The notes beneath the pieces were generated by a model. The model was not told the origin of the DNA, did not search any database, and was given only the letters and a program-made list of their open reading frames with translations. A stretch of 64,000 bases of DNA from Planococcus sp. MSAK28401 (lineage in GTDB: Bacteria; Bacillota; Bacilli; Bacillales_A; Planococcaceae). Below are positions 43,755 through 51,875 of this stretch, in pieces. The translations under genes and the position numbers were made by a program. Each line of letters starts with the position of its first letter. Position 1 is the first letter of the stretch. The stretch is from the NCBI RefSeq assembly GCF_018283455.1, contig NZ_JAAMTH010000001.1, positions 405,001 to 469,000 of the forward strand, in the 5' to 3' direction.

Positions 43755-45445
43755 AAACGGTTTTTTGGCTGACGCTGAAAGAAAAACGCGACGTTGCCCT
43801 TGCCGTAGTGTTCGGCTTTCTGGCAGGGCTTGCCGGTGTTGCGCTTCTTGGAGCAAGCGGCTATTTGATTTCCAAGGCGGCTTTGACTGCCCAAATGACA
43901 ACTTTGGTCGTCATGGCAGCGTCGCTCAAGTTATTCGGCTTTGCAGCCGCCATTACCCGCTATGCGGAACGGCTGTTTTCACACCGCGCGACGTTTACGA
44001 TGCTCGGCCATTTGCGCGGTAGTTTTTTTGAGCGGCTGGCACCGCTCGCACCGGGCATTTTCCAGCGCCATCAGAGTGGCGATCTGCTGTCGCGTATCGT
44101 CGGCGACGTGGAAAGTTTGCAGAATTTCCTGCTGCGAGTATTGTATCCGCCGATTGTCGTCGGTATGGTTTTGGTGGCCACGGTGTTCTTCACGTCGTTT
44201 TATTCGCTGCCTATGGCCTTAGTGGTTTTGGCGGGTGCAATTTTTGTGGTCGTCATCCTGCCGGCGTTCTTCGCTCTACGGAGACGGAAGAAAACGCATG
44301 CGACAGGAGAAACCCGCGGAGAGTTCGCGGCAGCGTCGGCGGAATTTCTTTACGGGTTCAAGGATTTGAAAATCCATTTGGCGCTCGATCAAAAAAGCGC
44401 GGAATTGCAGGATGCAGCAAACCGTTATGAACAGGCCCAGCAAAACGAGGGGCTTGAGGAAAACCGGGTTCAGTCCGTGAATGCGCTCGTGGCTTTCCTG
44501 GCTTCGTTTTTCGTTTTGGCGACCGGCGCGTATTTCGTGTCCACAGGGGAATTGTCCGGTTTGTATTTGGCGATGCTTGTTATGGTGTCGCTCGGCGCAT
44601 TTGAGAATGTCGGCCCGCTTGCAGCGCTTCCGGCGTATTATGAAGAAAGCCGAATCGCTGCGCGCAGGCTTGAAGAAGTAGTGGACGAAGAACCGGACAA
44701 TAGTATAGGGGCGATGCCGGAAGGGCCAGTGGATATCCGGGTAGATCAGCTAAGCTACCGCTATCCGAATGACAGCCGTTTGTCGCTCGATGAAGTCAGT
44801 TTCCGGTTGCCGCAAGGGTCTAAAACAGCGATTGTCGGCCCGAGCGGTTCGGGCAAGTCAACTTTATTGCAGCTATTGCTGAAAGTAGCGATACCCGTGG
44901 ATGGAGAAATCCGTTTCGGAAATGAAGCGCTTAGCGGCATGCGCCCCGAAAATGTATGGGAACGCATGAACATTGTGCTTCAGGAGAACCATTACTTTTC
45001 AGGGACGATCGAAAGCAATTTGCGCATTGCGAATGAGCAGGCAGGCGCAGAACAATTGCGCGAAGCACTCGAACTCGTACACTTGGGGCATCTGGAGCTG
45101 TCGGCGCCGGTTTACGAAAAGGGCCGCAATTTATCAGGTGGTGAAAAGCAGCGGCTCGCGATGGCCCGTGCGTTCTTGAAAGGCGAACGGCTATGGCTGC
45201 TGGACGAACCGTTTTCATCGGTCGATGGCGTAACCGCCCAATCCATTTACAGTGAACTGTTCACCCGTCACCCACAGGACACCTTTGTCGTCATCAGTCA
45301 CGATTTAGCAGGGCTTGAAAGTATGGACCGCATCCTGGTTTTAGAAAATGGCCGTTTGATCGAACAAGGCAATTACCAGGAATTGATGGACCGCCGCGGC
45401 TATTTCTATGGTTTAAAGAAAATAGAAGAGCAAGTTTTCGTCTAA
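43742..45445 (+). CDS. cydC: ABC transporter for cytochrome bd assembly, subunit CydC
   Basis: 567 residues with the same layout as CydD. Membrane domain features GASGYLISKAALTAQ and TRYAERLFSHRATF; the latter is a CydC hallmark. Walker A is GPSGSGKST (about 370) and the signature is NLSGGEKQRLAMA. It overlaps cydD by 13 bp and starts behind AAGGAGG inside the cydD end, so the two subunits are made together as a heterodimer. Confidence 0.9.
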   Translation: MGELKTVFWLTLKEKRDVALAVVFGFLAGLAGVALLGASGYLISKAALTAQMTTLVVMAASLKLFGFAAAITRYAERLFSHRATFTMLGHLRGSFFERLAPLAPGIFQRHQSGDLLSRIVGDVESLQNFLLRVLYPPIVVGMVLVATVFFTSFYSLPMALVVLAGAIFVVVILPAFFALRRRKKTHATGETRGEFAAASAEFLYGFKDLKIHLALDQKSAELQDAANRYEQAQQNEGLEENRVQSVNALVAFLASFFVLATGAYFVSTGELSGLYLAMLVMVSLGAFENVGPLAALPAYYEESRIAARRLEEVVDEEPDNSIGAMPEGPVDIRVDQLSYRYPNDSRLSLDEVSFRLPQGSKTAIVGPSGSGKSTLLQLLLKVAIPVDGEIRFGNEALSGMRPENVWERMNIVLQENHYFSGTIESNLRIANEQAGAEQLREALELVHLGHLELSAPVYEKGRNLSGGEKQRLAMARAFLKGERLWLLDEPFSSVDGVTAQSIYSELFTRHPQDTFVVISHDLAGLESMDRILVLENGRLIEQGNYQELMDRRGYFYGLKKIEEQVFV

Positions 45446-45476
45446 GCTATCTAGGTTGGCCGGAAACAGAGCAAAC

Positions 45477-45508
45477 AAAAAGACGCGTCTATGCAGACGC
45501 GTCTTTTT
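45477..45508. terminator. Terminator of cydDC (first of two identical hairpins)
   Basis: AAAAAGACGCGTCT atgc AGACGCGTCTTTTT, a 32-bp perfect palindrome. An exact second copy is at 45745-45776. Confidence 0.92.
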
Positions 45509-45743
45509 CAGAGTGTTGAAGAAGTATATAATCCGCTATAAGCGAAAAAGGAAATCACCATTTCTACATTCAAAAATCAATGTGCTATCTGAGTATTTGC
45601 AGAAGCGTTCGTTCGACTCCTGTGGGACTAGCGGGTTTGAGAGACCCCGCAGGAACGGAGTGACGAGGAGGCTCGATTCCCGCCCCACGGAAAGCGAGCG
45701 ATAAGCTTCGGAAAATACGATTTCTTACCTTTCTGGACGGCCT
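45509..45743. repeat. Dispersed non-coding element (copy 2) between duplicated terminators
   Basis: 235 bp from CAGAGTGTTGAAGAA to TTTCTGGACGGCCT. The ends match copy 1 at 12230-12380 and the core GACCCCGCAGGAACGGAGTG...CACGGAAAGCGAGCG is the same family. It is longer than copy 1, with an extra AT-rich left part. It is exactly bounded by two identical 32-bp hairpins. Confidence 0.7.
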
Positions 45744-45744
45744 G

Positions 45745-45776
45745 AAAAAGACGCGTCTATGCAGACGCGTCTTTTT
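45745..45776. terminator. Second identical hairpin terminator
   Basis: Identical to 45477-45508. On the minus strand it encodes the last residues (QKDASA) and stop codon of the small membrane protein at 45757-46008, so this copy is the one tied to a gene end. Confidence 0.9.
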
Positions 45777-46008
45777 GCCGTTCGGCTATGAGCGGTTGGT
45801 GCTTCAGGGCATCGTCGAGTTTCATCTGCTCGAGTTCCAGGCGCAGCTTCTGTGTTTCGATGACGTAATTATCATGCTTGAGCTTTTCGAGTTCCACTTC
45901 CGTCTCCAACGCACGTTGATGCATTTTCTTCTTTTTGGTCAAATAGTCCGTCCAGATAGCGACGAGGGGAATGGAAAAGACCATGATGACGGCTACCAGT
46001 CCTGTCAT
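45757..46008 (-). CDS. Small membrane-anchored coiled-coil protein
   Basis: 83 residues: one N-terminal helix (about 3-22), then KKKK and a long charged coiled coil (LETEVELEKLKHDN...LRLELEQMKLDDAL). The topology suggests a single-pass protein with a cytoplasmic coiled coil. ATG 46008 follows GAGGTG; an in-frame GTG at 46017 lies within that site. Its stop lies inside the hairpin terminator. Similar short proteins accompany envelope stress genes in bacilli, but I cannot assign a family. Confidence 0.7.
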   Translation of the reverse strand: MTGLVAVIMVFSIPLVAIWTDYLTKKKKMHQRALETEVELEKLKHDNYVIETQKLRLELEQMKLDDALKHQPLIAERQKDASA

Positions 46009-46096
46009 AGTGTTCACCTCTATTCAGATTATTCTGCATATAATTCAGTATACACGTTTTTCTTGATTTTAGAAAGTTATGGAAAAGGCAAAAACC

Positions 46097-46110
46097 ATGA
46101 CAGGTGTCAT
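46097..46110 (+). promoter_or_regulatory. Palindrome upstream of des, candidate DesR box
   Basis: ATGACAGGTGTCAT (inverted ATGACA / TGTCAT) lies about 106 bp before the des start, with a further TTATGTCTTATGAA half-site-like run at 46127. DesR of Bacillus binds ATGACA/TGTCAT-type repeats in front of des. The assignment rests on sequence similarity and position. Confidence 0.6.
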
Positions 46111-46215
46111 ACCCAGAAACAGACGTTTATGTCTTATGAACAAGGTGGCAGGGGCGTAATATGATAGTTAACAAGTACATCGATGGGCACGCCCATTCTA
46201 GGAGGAAGACAAGAT

Positions 46216-47235
46216 ATGAGCAAAGAAAAGACAGCGCAATTACGTAAGTTTGTCGCCCCTTTCGAAAAAGCAGATGTTAAAGCAAGCGTTCAACAAATGA
46301 TTAACACTATACCCCCATTTTTCATTCTTTGGTTTTTGGCTTATCTCGCACTGGATGTCTCCATTTGGCTGACAGTAGGTATTTCCGTTATCGCAGCTGG
46401 ATTTGTCGTCCGCATGTTCATCATTTTCCATGACTGCACGCACGGATCGTTCTTCAAAAACAAAAAAGCGAACGCGATTGTCGGAACGACTACCGGCATA
46501 TTGACACTTTTCGCTTATGAAAAATGGAAACGCGAGCACGCCATCCACCACGCATCGAGCGGTAACCTCGACAAGCGCGGAGTCGGCGATATCTGGGTCA
46601 TGACGATTGACGAATATGTAGAAGCTTCCAAATGGGAACGCTTCAAGTACCGTATGTACCGCAACCCTCTCGTAATGTTCGGGTTAGGGCCGTTATTCCT
46701 AGTCTTGATTTCCAGCCGTTTCAACCGTAAAGATGCACGCAAGAAAGAGCGTAACAATACGTACTTCATCAATGTAGCATTGGTCGTTCTTTATACCGTC
46801 ATGATTTTGGCGATCGGCTGGCAGGCGTTTGTGTTGATTCAAGGTACGATCATGTTTACTGCTGGTGCACTGGGCATTTGGTTGTTCTACATCCAGCATA
46901 CATTTGAAGATTCTTATTTCGAGGACGAAAGCGAATGGGATTACGTGAAAGCAGCAATTGAAGGCAGCTCGTATTACGAATTGCCGAAAGTACTGCAATG
47001 GGTGACTGGCAACATCGGTTTCCACCATGTCCATCACTTGAGCCCGCGCGTTCCGAACTATAACTTGGAAAAAGCGCATGTCTCCACGCCGCCGCTTCAA
47101 AAAGCGACGACAGTCAATTTGAAGACAAGTTTCCAATCCTTGAAGTATAAAGTGTATGACGAAGAGAACAAGAGATTTGTGACATTCGGCGCCATCAAGC
47201 ATTTGCTTGGCGACTCCCGGACAGCACAGCAATAA
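46216..47235 (+). CDS. des: Membrane fatty acid desaturase (delta-5 type, Des)
   Basis: 339 residues with four to six membrane helices and the three histidine boxes HDCTHGSFF, HAIHHASSG and HHVHH that hold the di-iron centre. It introduces a double bond into membrane lipid acyl chains after cold shock. The open frame extends 11 codons upstream, but ATG 46216 follows GGAGGAAG. Neighbouring desK and desR form its thermosensor system, the same layout as in Bacillus subtilis. Confidence 0.93.
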   Translation: MSKEKTAQLRKFVAPFEKADVKASVQQMINTIPPFFILWFLAYLALDVSIWLTVGISVIAAGFVVRMFIIFHDCTHGSFFKNKKANAIVGTTTGILTLFAYEKWKREHAIHHASSGNLDKRGVGDIWVMTIDEYVEASKWERFKYRMYRNPLVMFGLGPLFLVLISSRFNRKDARKKERNNTYFINVALVVLYTVMILAIGWQAFVLIQGTIMFTAGALGIWLFYIQHTFEDSYFEDESEWDYVKAAIEGSSYYELPKVLQWVTGNIGFHHVHHLSPRVPNYNLEKAHVSTPPLQKATTVNLKTSFQSLKYKVYDEENKRFVTFGAIKHLLGDSRTAQQ

Positions 47236-47240
47236 ACCGG

Positions 47241-47281
47241 AACTGCCCTTGCCTTAACCTAGAGGCAAGGGCAGTTTTTTC
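47241..47281 (+). terminator. Terminator between des and desK
   Basis: AACTGCCCTTGCCT / AGGCAAGGGCAGTT stem with T6, separating des from the desKR unit. Confidence 0.9.
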
Positions 47282-47380
47282 TTTGCGGAAAAGCTTGTTT
47301 GTAACTGGTAAACTGCGCAGGTTTTCTCTTTATCTGTGAGCTTTGGTATGATGAGAGCAAAGAAACTTTAGGAGGCAGTT

Positions 47381-48526
47381 ATGCATATGCAGAACTGGTA
47401 TCAAATTTTCCCCCGCAATACGTGGTTAAGCATCTATGCATGGACAATTTTTTGCATTTTGCCGTTCTTTTTCATTTTCCGGTCATCTTCTCCAACTGAA
47501 ATCGCAGCAGGCATCATCCTGTTGGTGGCGTTTTTCATCGCTTATCGCTTGTCGTTCAGTTCACATTCGTTTCTCGTGTACTTATGGGTAAGCGTCGAGA
47601 TGATCATCAATGTCGCGATGATCTTATTATTCGGATACGTCTATCTGGCGATTTTTCTGGCGTTCTTCATTGGCAATATCCGCAGCAAGGTCGGGTTTTT
47701 CATCATTTACGGATTGCATATCGGGACGACAATCGCCGCGATCATTTTCGGAATGATTATGGATTTCAATTTGTATATGACACAATTGCCGTTCATCATT
47801 TTGAGCGTTCTCGGCGTCATCCTGTTGCCGTTCAATACGTATAACCGGCATAAACGCGAAAAGCTTGAAGGGGCGCTGGAAGATGCCAATAAGCGGATTT
47901 CACAGCTCGTGCTGATCGAGGAACGCGAACGGATAGCACGCGATCTCCACGATACACTCGGCCAGAAATTGTCGTTGATCGGCTTGAAAAGTGACTTGGC
48001 GGGGAAGCTACTCAATAAAGACCCGGAACGCGCTGCCGCTGAAATTCAAGATGTCCGCCAAACTGCGCGCACCGCCTTGAAGGAAGTGCGTGAACTGGTG
48101 ACAGATATGCGCGGCACAAAACTTGAAGACGAATTATTGCGCATCCAACAAATTCTGCGGGCTGCGGACATGGATTTCGTTTTCTATGGCAACGCCAAAC
48201 TCAACAATACGCCGCTGTTAATGGAGCATGTGCTGAGCATGTGCTTGAAAGAAGCGGTCACCAACGTGGTGAAACATAGTGCAGCTTCCCGTTGCACGGT
48301 GTTGATCAAGCAGACGCCGAACGAAATCCTCGTGCAAGTGCAAGACGACGGCGTCGGATTTCCTGAAGGCAATCCGCTAGTCCAGGGCAACGGACTCACG
48401 GGCATGCGGGAACGACTGGACTTCGTCAATGGGCAAGTGGATGTCGAAGTAATGGACGGCACGACCTTGAACATCCGGGTGCCGAATGTCATTCTTTATC
48501 AAGATGTGGAGGGGAGAAATTCATGA
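47381..48526 (+). CDS. desK: Thermosensor histidine kinase DesK
   Basis: 381 residues: four to five membrane helices (about 15-155) that sense bilayer thickness, then a DHp domain with phospho-acceptor His190 in IARDLHDTLGQKLSL (HisKA_3) and an ATPase domain with NVVKHSAASRC and DDGVGFPEGN / GNGLTGMRERL. At low temperature it phosphorylates DesR. The ATG follows GGAGG. It overlaps desR by four bases. Confidence 0.93.
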   Translation: MHMQNWYQIFPRNTWLSIYAWTIFCILPFFFIFRSSSPTEIAAGIILLVAFFIAYRLSFSSHSFLVYLWVSVEMIINVAMILLFGYVYLAIFLAFFIGNIRSKVGFFIIYGLHIGTTIAAIIFGMIMDFNLYMTQLPFIILSVLGVILLPFNTYNRHKREKLEGALEDANKRISQLVLIEERERIARDLHDTLGQKLSLIGLKSDLAGKLLNKDPERAAAEIQDVRQTARTALKEVRELVTDMRGTKLEDELLRIQQILRAADMDFVFYGNAKLNNTPLLMEHVLSMCLKEAVTNVVKHSAASRCTVLIKQTPNEILVQVQDDGVGFPEGNPLVQGNGLTGMRERLDFVNGQVDVEVMDGTTLNIRVPNVILYQDVEGRNS

Positions 48527-49113
48527 TTCGAATTGTACTGGCGGAAGACCAGCGCATGATGCTTGGTGCGCTCGGGTCGTTATTGGATCTGGAAGATGAT
48601 ATGGAAGTGGTCGGCATGGCGCCGAATGGGGAGGAAGCGATCCGCTTGGTGGAGGAGCTGAATCCCGACGTCTGCATCATGGACATTGAAATGCCGGTCA
48701 AGAGTGGCTTGGACGCAGCAGAAGCCTTGAAAGACCATCCGTGCAAAACCATTATCCTGACAACTTTCGCACGGTCAGGTTATTTCGAGCGGGCACGAAA
48801 AGCAGGGGTCAGCGGCTATCTTTTAAAAGACAGCCCAAGCGAAGAACTGGGGACATCGATTCGCACCATCATGGATGGCCGCCGGATCTATGCGCCGGAA
48901 CTGGTCGATCTCGCCTATGCAGGCAGCAATCCGTTGACTGAACGGGAGCGGCAAGTGATGGAGTTGATCACAGAAGGGCGCAGCACGAAAGAAATCGCCA
49001 AAGAACTGTTTATCACGACAGGTACGGTGCGCAATTACATTTCTACGATTCTCGATAAACTCGAAGCGAGCAATAGGATCGAAGCCATTGCCCGCTACCG
49101 TGAAAAAAGCTGA
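48523..49113 (+). CDS. desR: Response regulator DesR (NarL/LuxR type)
   Basis: 196 residues: receiver domain with phospho-acceptor Asp54 in CIMDIEMP, acidic pocket EDQ at the start and Lys in LLKDSPSEEL. The C-terminal LuxR-type helix-turn-helix is LTERERQVMELITEGRSTKEIA. When phosphorylated it activates des. It starts inside the end of desK (ATGA), a coupled pair. The Asp position equals that of Bacillus DesR. Confidence 0.93.
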   Translation: MIRIVLAEDQRMMLGALGSLLDLEDDMEVVGMAPNGEEAIRLVEELNPDVCIMDIEMPVKSGLDAAEALKDHPCKTIILTTFARSGYFERARKAGVSGYLLKDSPSEELGTSIRTIMDGRRIYAPELVDLAYAGSNPLTERERQVMELITEGRSTKEIAKELFITTGTVRNYISTILDKLEASNRIEAIARYREKS

Positions 49114-49118
49114 ACGGC

Positions 49119-49167
49119 AAAACAGCAGGACCGAAAAAGCGGCAGCTTTTCCAGTCCTGCTGTTTTT
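49119..49167. terminator. Bidirectional terminator between desR and the DUF2188 gene
   Basis: AAAACAGCAGGAC / GTCCTGCTGTTTTT outer stem, with additional pairing AAAAAGC / GCTTTT within the loop. Confidence 0.85.
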
Positions 49168-49171
49168 GTTT

Positions 49172-49534
49172 TTAATCGTATAATTTTTCCTGGAGCGAGT
49201 CATCTTCTCCGTAAACATGAAGCTCCCCGTTATTGCGGTTGACGTAACGCTTCGCCTCACCCATTAAATCATCCTTGGTTTCTTCGATAAGAATCGCTTT
49301 TTTGCTGTCTTTCTTCTTCAGCTGCCAGCCTTCAGAATGCTTGCGGATTTCGTACACCGGCGCGTCACTGTCCCCTTGAACGGTGTCACGCGCCTGGTCC
49401 AAAGCAATCGGAATTGCGCGTCCTTCTTCGTAGCCATCGCGCAACAGTGCATTGGCAATCTCAATCGCTTTGTTGCGAACATCATCATCCAAATTTTTGA
49501 AAGAATCCGGGTAATCATTCTTATTCCACGGCAT
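49172..49534 (-). CDS. DUF2188 domain protein (YdaT-like)
   Basis: 120 residues. The N-terminal MPWNKNDYPDSFKNL and a ChaB-like helical part are followed by a DUF2188 fold (about 60-118: GWQLKKKDSKKAILIEETKDDLMGEAKRY). YdaT of Bacillus is a general-stress protein of unknown role, and this has the same two-part layout. ATG 49534 follows AAGGAGGCG. Confidence 0.85.
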   Translation of the reverse strand: MPWNKNDYPDSFKNLDDDVRNKAIEIANALLRDGYEEGRAIPIALDQARDTVQGDSDAPVYEIRKHSEGWQLKKKDSKKAILIEETKDDLMGEAKRYVNRNNGELHVYGEDDSLQEKLYD

Positions 49535-49644
49535 ATTTATCGCCTCCTTGCCTCTCTATGCCCATTTAAATAGGAAATAAAACGCAAAGCCCCCTTTTCA
49601 TATAAGCTCATTATGTTAAAGTGTTTAATAAAGGAGGAGATGTC

Positions 49645-51165
49645 ATGACAGATACAACTTATCAAATCATAGCCTTACTCGTGTACCTCGCGGCTATGCT
49701 ATTCATTGGCTGGTATGCGTATAAGAAGACAGCCGACTTATCCGATTACATGCTCGGGGGAAGGGGACTCGGCCCATCCGTTGCGGCTCTCAGCGCCGGC
49801 GCATCCGACATGTCCGGATGGCTATTGCTCGGACTGCCTGGAGCAATTTACGTTGGAGGTCTAGTGGAAGTATGGATCGCCATCGGATTAACAATCGGTG
49901 CATTCCTGAACTGGTTCTTTGTTGCGCCTCGTCTGCGGATCTACTCATTTGTCACCAGTGATTCCATCACCATTCCTAGCTTCTTAGAAAATCGTTTAAA
50001 AGACAGCTCGCGCCTCTTGCGGATTGTCGCTGGTATTATCATTTTGATTTTCTTCACATTCTACGTTTCATCCGGAATGGTAGCATCTGGATTATTCTTC
50101 CAGAGCTCATTCGGAATGGATTACCATCTGGGCCTTGTAATCGGTTCGGTGGTAGTTGTCGCATATACTTTATTCGGCGGATTTCTCGCCGTCAGCTATA
50201 CGGACTTTGTACAGGGCATCATGATGTTCCTGTCGCTTATTGCAGTGCCGGTCGTTGGGATTTTCGTTACCGGCGGATTCGGTGAAACGGCAGCAAGCAT
50301 CCGGGAAGTCGACCCGAACATGTTAAGCCTGGTTTCAGGAGCTTCCACAATCGGTGTCATTTCTGCCGCAGCGTGGGGCCTTGGGTACTTCGGCCAGCCG
50401 CATATCATCGTCCGTTTTATGGCTATTAAAACGTTGAAGGAAGTGCGTACTGCCCGCCGCATCGGCATGGGCTGGATGATCTTGAGCCTGATCGGTGCTA
50501 CGGGTACGGCTTTGGTCGGGATTGCGTATTTCCAGCAAAACCCTGAATCCACGCTCGTGGACCCGGAAGCGGTGTTCTTGGACATGAGTCAAGTACTGTT
50601 CCATCCGCTAGTTGCAGGTTTTGTCCTGGCAGCGGTTCTAGCAGCAATCATGAGTACGATTTCGTCTCAATTGCTCGTCAGTTCGTCAGCTTTGATCGAA
50701 GACTTGTATAAAATTGCCTTCAAAAAAGAATCAAGTGCTAAAGGCTATGTTACGCTCGGCCGTATCGCCGTAGCAGCTATCGCCGTTATCGCAGCAGCAC
50801 TGGCATGGGAGCAGAACAATACCATCCTGGGATTGGTCGCTTACGCATGGGCAGGGTTCGGCGCCGCTTTCGGCCCGATCATTTTGCTTTCGCTATTCTG
50901 GCGCAAGCTTACTGCTAAAGGTGCGCTCGCCGGCATGATCGTCGGTGCTGTCACTGTCATCATCTGGGATCTTGTAGGTAATCTGGACGGCGCATCTGCT
51001 AATGATCTAACAATGTTCATGGGCAGCGTCTACGAAATCATTCCTGGCTTTTTCCTTAGCTGGTTAACTACTTGGGGTGTCAGCTTGATGACGTACAAAC
51101 CGAACGCTGAAATCGAAGCAGAATTCGATGAAACGGAACGTTTGATCCAAGAAGACAAAAAATAA
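49645..51165 (+). CDS. putP: Sodium/proline symporter
   Basis: 506 residues, 13 helices, SSS family. It contains the PutP-typical start ..DLSDYMLGGRGLGPSVAALSAGASDMSGWLL and WGLGYFGQPHIIVRFMA. It imports proline with Na+ for nutrition or osmoprotection. The open frame reaches back to a GTG, but ATG 49645 follows AAAGGAGG. No proline catabolic genes are adjacent, so an osmoprotective OpuE-like role is equally possible. Confidence 0.93.
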   Translation: MTDTTYQIIALLVYLAAMLFIGWYAYKKTADLSDYMLGGRGLGPSVAALSAGASDMSGWLLLGLPGAIYVGGLVEVWIAIGLTIGAFLNWFFVAPRLRIYSFVTSDSITIPSFLENRLKDSSRLLRIVAGIIILIFFTFYVSSGMVASGLFFQSSFGMDYHLGLVIGSVVVVAYTLFGGFLAVSYTDFVQGIMMFLSLIAVPVVGIFVTGGFGETAASIREVDPNMLSLVSGASTIGVISAAAWGLGYFGQPHIIVRFMAIKTLKEVRTARRIGMGWMILSLIGATGTALVGIAYFQQNPESTLVDPEAVFLDMSQVLFHPLVAGFVLAAVLAAIMSTISSQLLVSSSALIEDLYKIAFKKESSAKGYVTLGRIAVAAIAVIAAALAWEQNNTILGLVAYAWAGFGAAFGPIILLSLFWRKLTAKGALAGMIVGAVTVIIWDLVGNLDGASANDLTMFMGSVYEIIPGFFLSWLTTWGVSLMTYKPNAEIEAEFDETERLIQEDKK

Positions 51166-51173
51166 TTCATGAC

Positions 51174-51217
51174 AATAGGCTATCCTCTCATTGAGAGGAT
51201 AGCCTATTTTTATTTCC
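51174..51217 (+). terminator. Terminator of putP
   Basis: AATAGGCTATCCTCTC / GAGAGGATAGCCTATT stem with T-rich tail. Confidence 0.92.
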
Positions 51218-51250
51218 TTATGCCTAGCTGCAAAAAACAGGTTTGCCTGT

Positions 51251-51673
51251 TCATTGACGGCCGTCGTCATGGTTGAACATCCAGACAACGCCGTATTTAT
51301 CTTCTACTATGCCGTATCCAAGGCTCCAGAATGTTTCCTGCAGTTCCATTTGCACTTTTCCGTCCTGCGCCAATAGCTTGAATTCCTCCGTTATTTTATT
51401 TAAGTCATTCGATATTACCGTTACGTTGATGTTCTGGCCAATTGTAATTGGGGCATCTGACATGGCATCTGAAAACATGACAGCACTTCCGTGGATGTCC
51501 AAATTTGCATGCATAATCCGGGATTTCATCTCTTCGGGCATGTCTTGGCCATGCTCAGAAGCCATGTCCCCGAAACGTGAAAGCCCGTCCGGTTCTGTCC
51601 CGAATACTTTTGCGTAATAAGCTACGGCTTCTTCACAATTTCCGTTGAAAATCATGTAGACGTTGACAGACAT
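51251..51673 (-). CDS. VOC family protein (PhnB-like)
   Basis: 140 residues. The fold is typical of PhnB/3-demethylubiquinone-like VOC proteins: YMIFNGNCEEAVAYYAKVFG at the N-terminus, IMHANLDIHG and GYGIVEDKYGVVWMFNH at the end. No catalytic role is established for this group. ATG 51673 follows AAAGGAG. It stands alone. Confidence 0.85.
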   Translation of the reverse strand: MSVNVYMIFNGNCEEAVAYYAKVFGTEPDGLSRFGDMASEHGQDMPEEMKSRIMHANLDIHGSAVMFSDAMSDAPITIGQNINVTVISNDLNKITEEFKLLAQDGKVQMELQETFWSLGYGIVEDKYGVVWMFNHDDGRQ

Positions 51674-51818
51674 GGATAATACTCCTTTCTGTTATTGTGT
51701 AAAATACGAACAAGTATTCCCTTTCTTTTATTATAGCCCCTCGGCGAAAAAAGTAAAGAGATATTGATTCAATAATCAGTTCTTTTGGTTAAGCAAAGAT
51801 GACGGCAGCCTGTTTCAT

Positions 51819-51862
51819 AAAAAATGCCTTAAAAGCTCAAGATCCAGAGCTTCTAAGGCATT
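51819..51862 (-). terminator. Terminator of the opuD-like gene
   Basis: On the minus strand AATGCCTTAGAAGCTC / GAGCTTTTAAGGCATT followed by TTTTTTAT. Confidence 0.85.
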
Positions 51863-51875
51863 GTTGATGCTGCGC

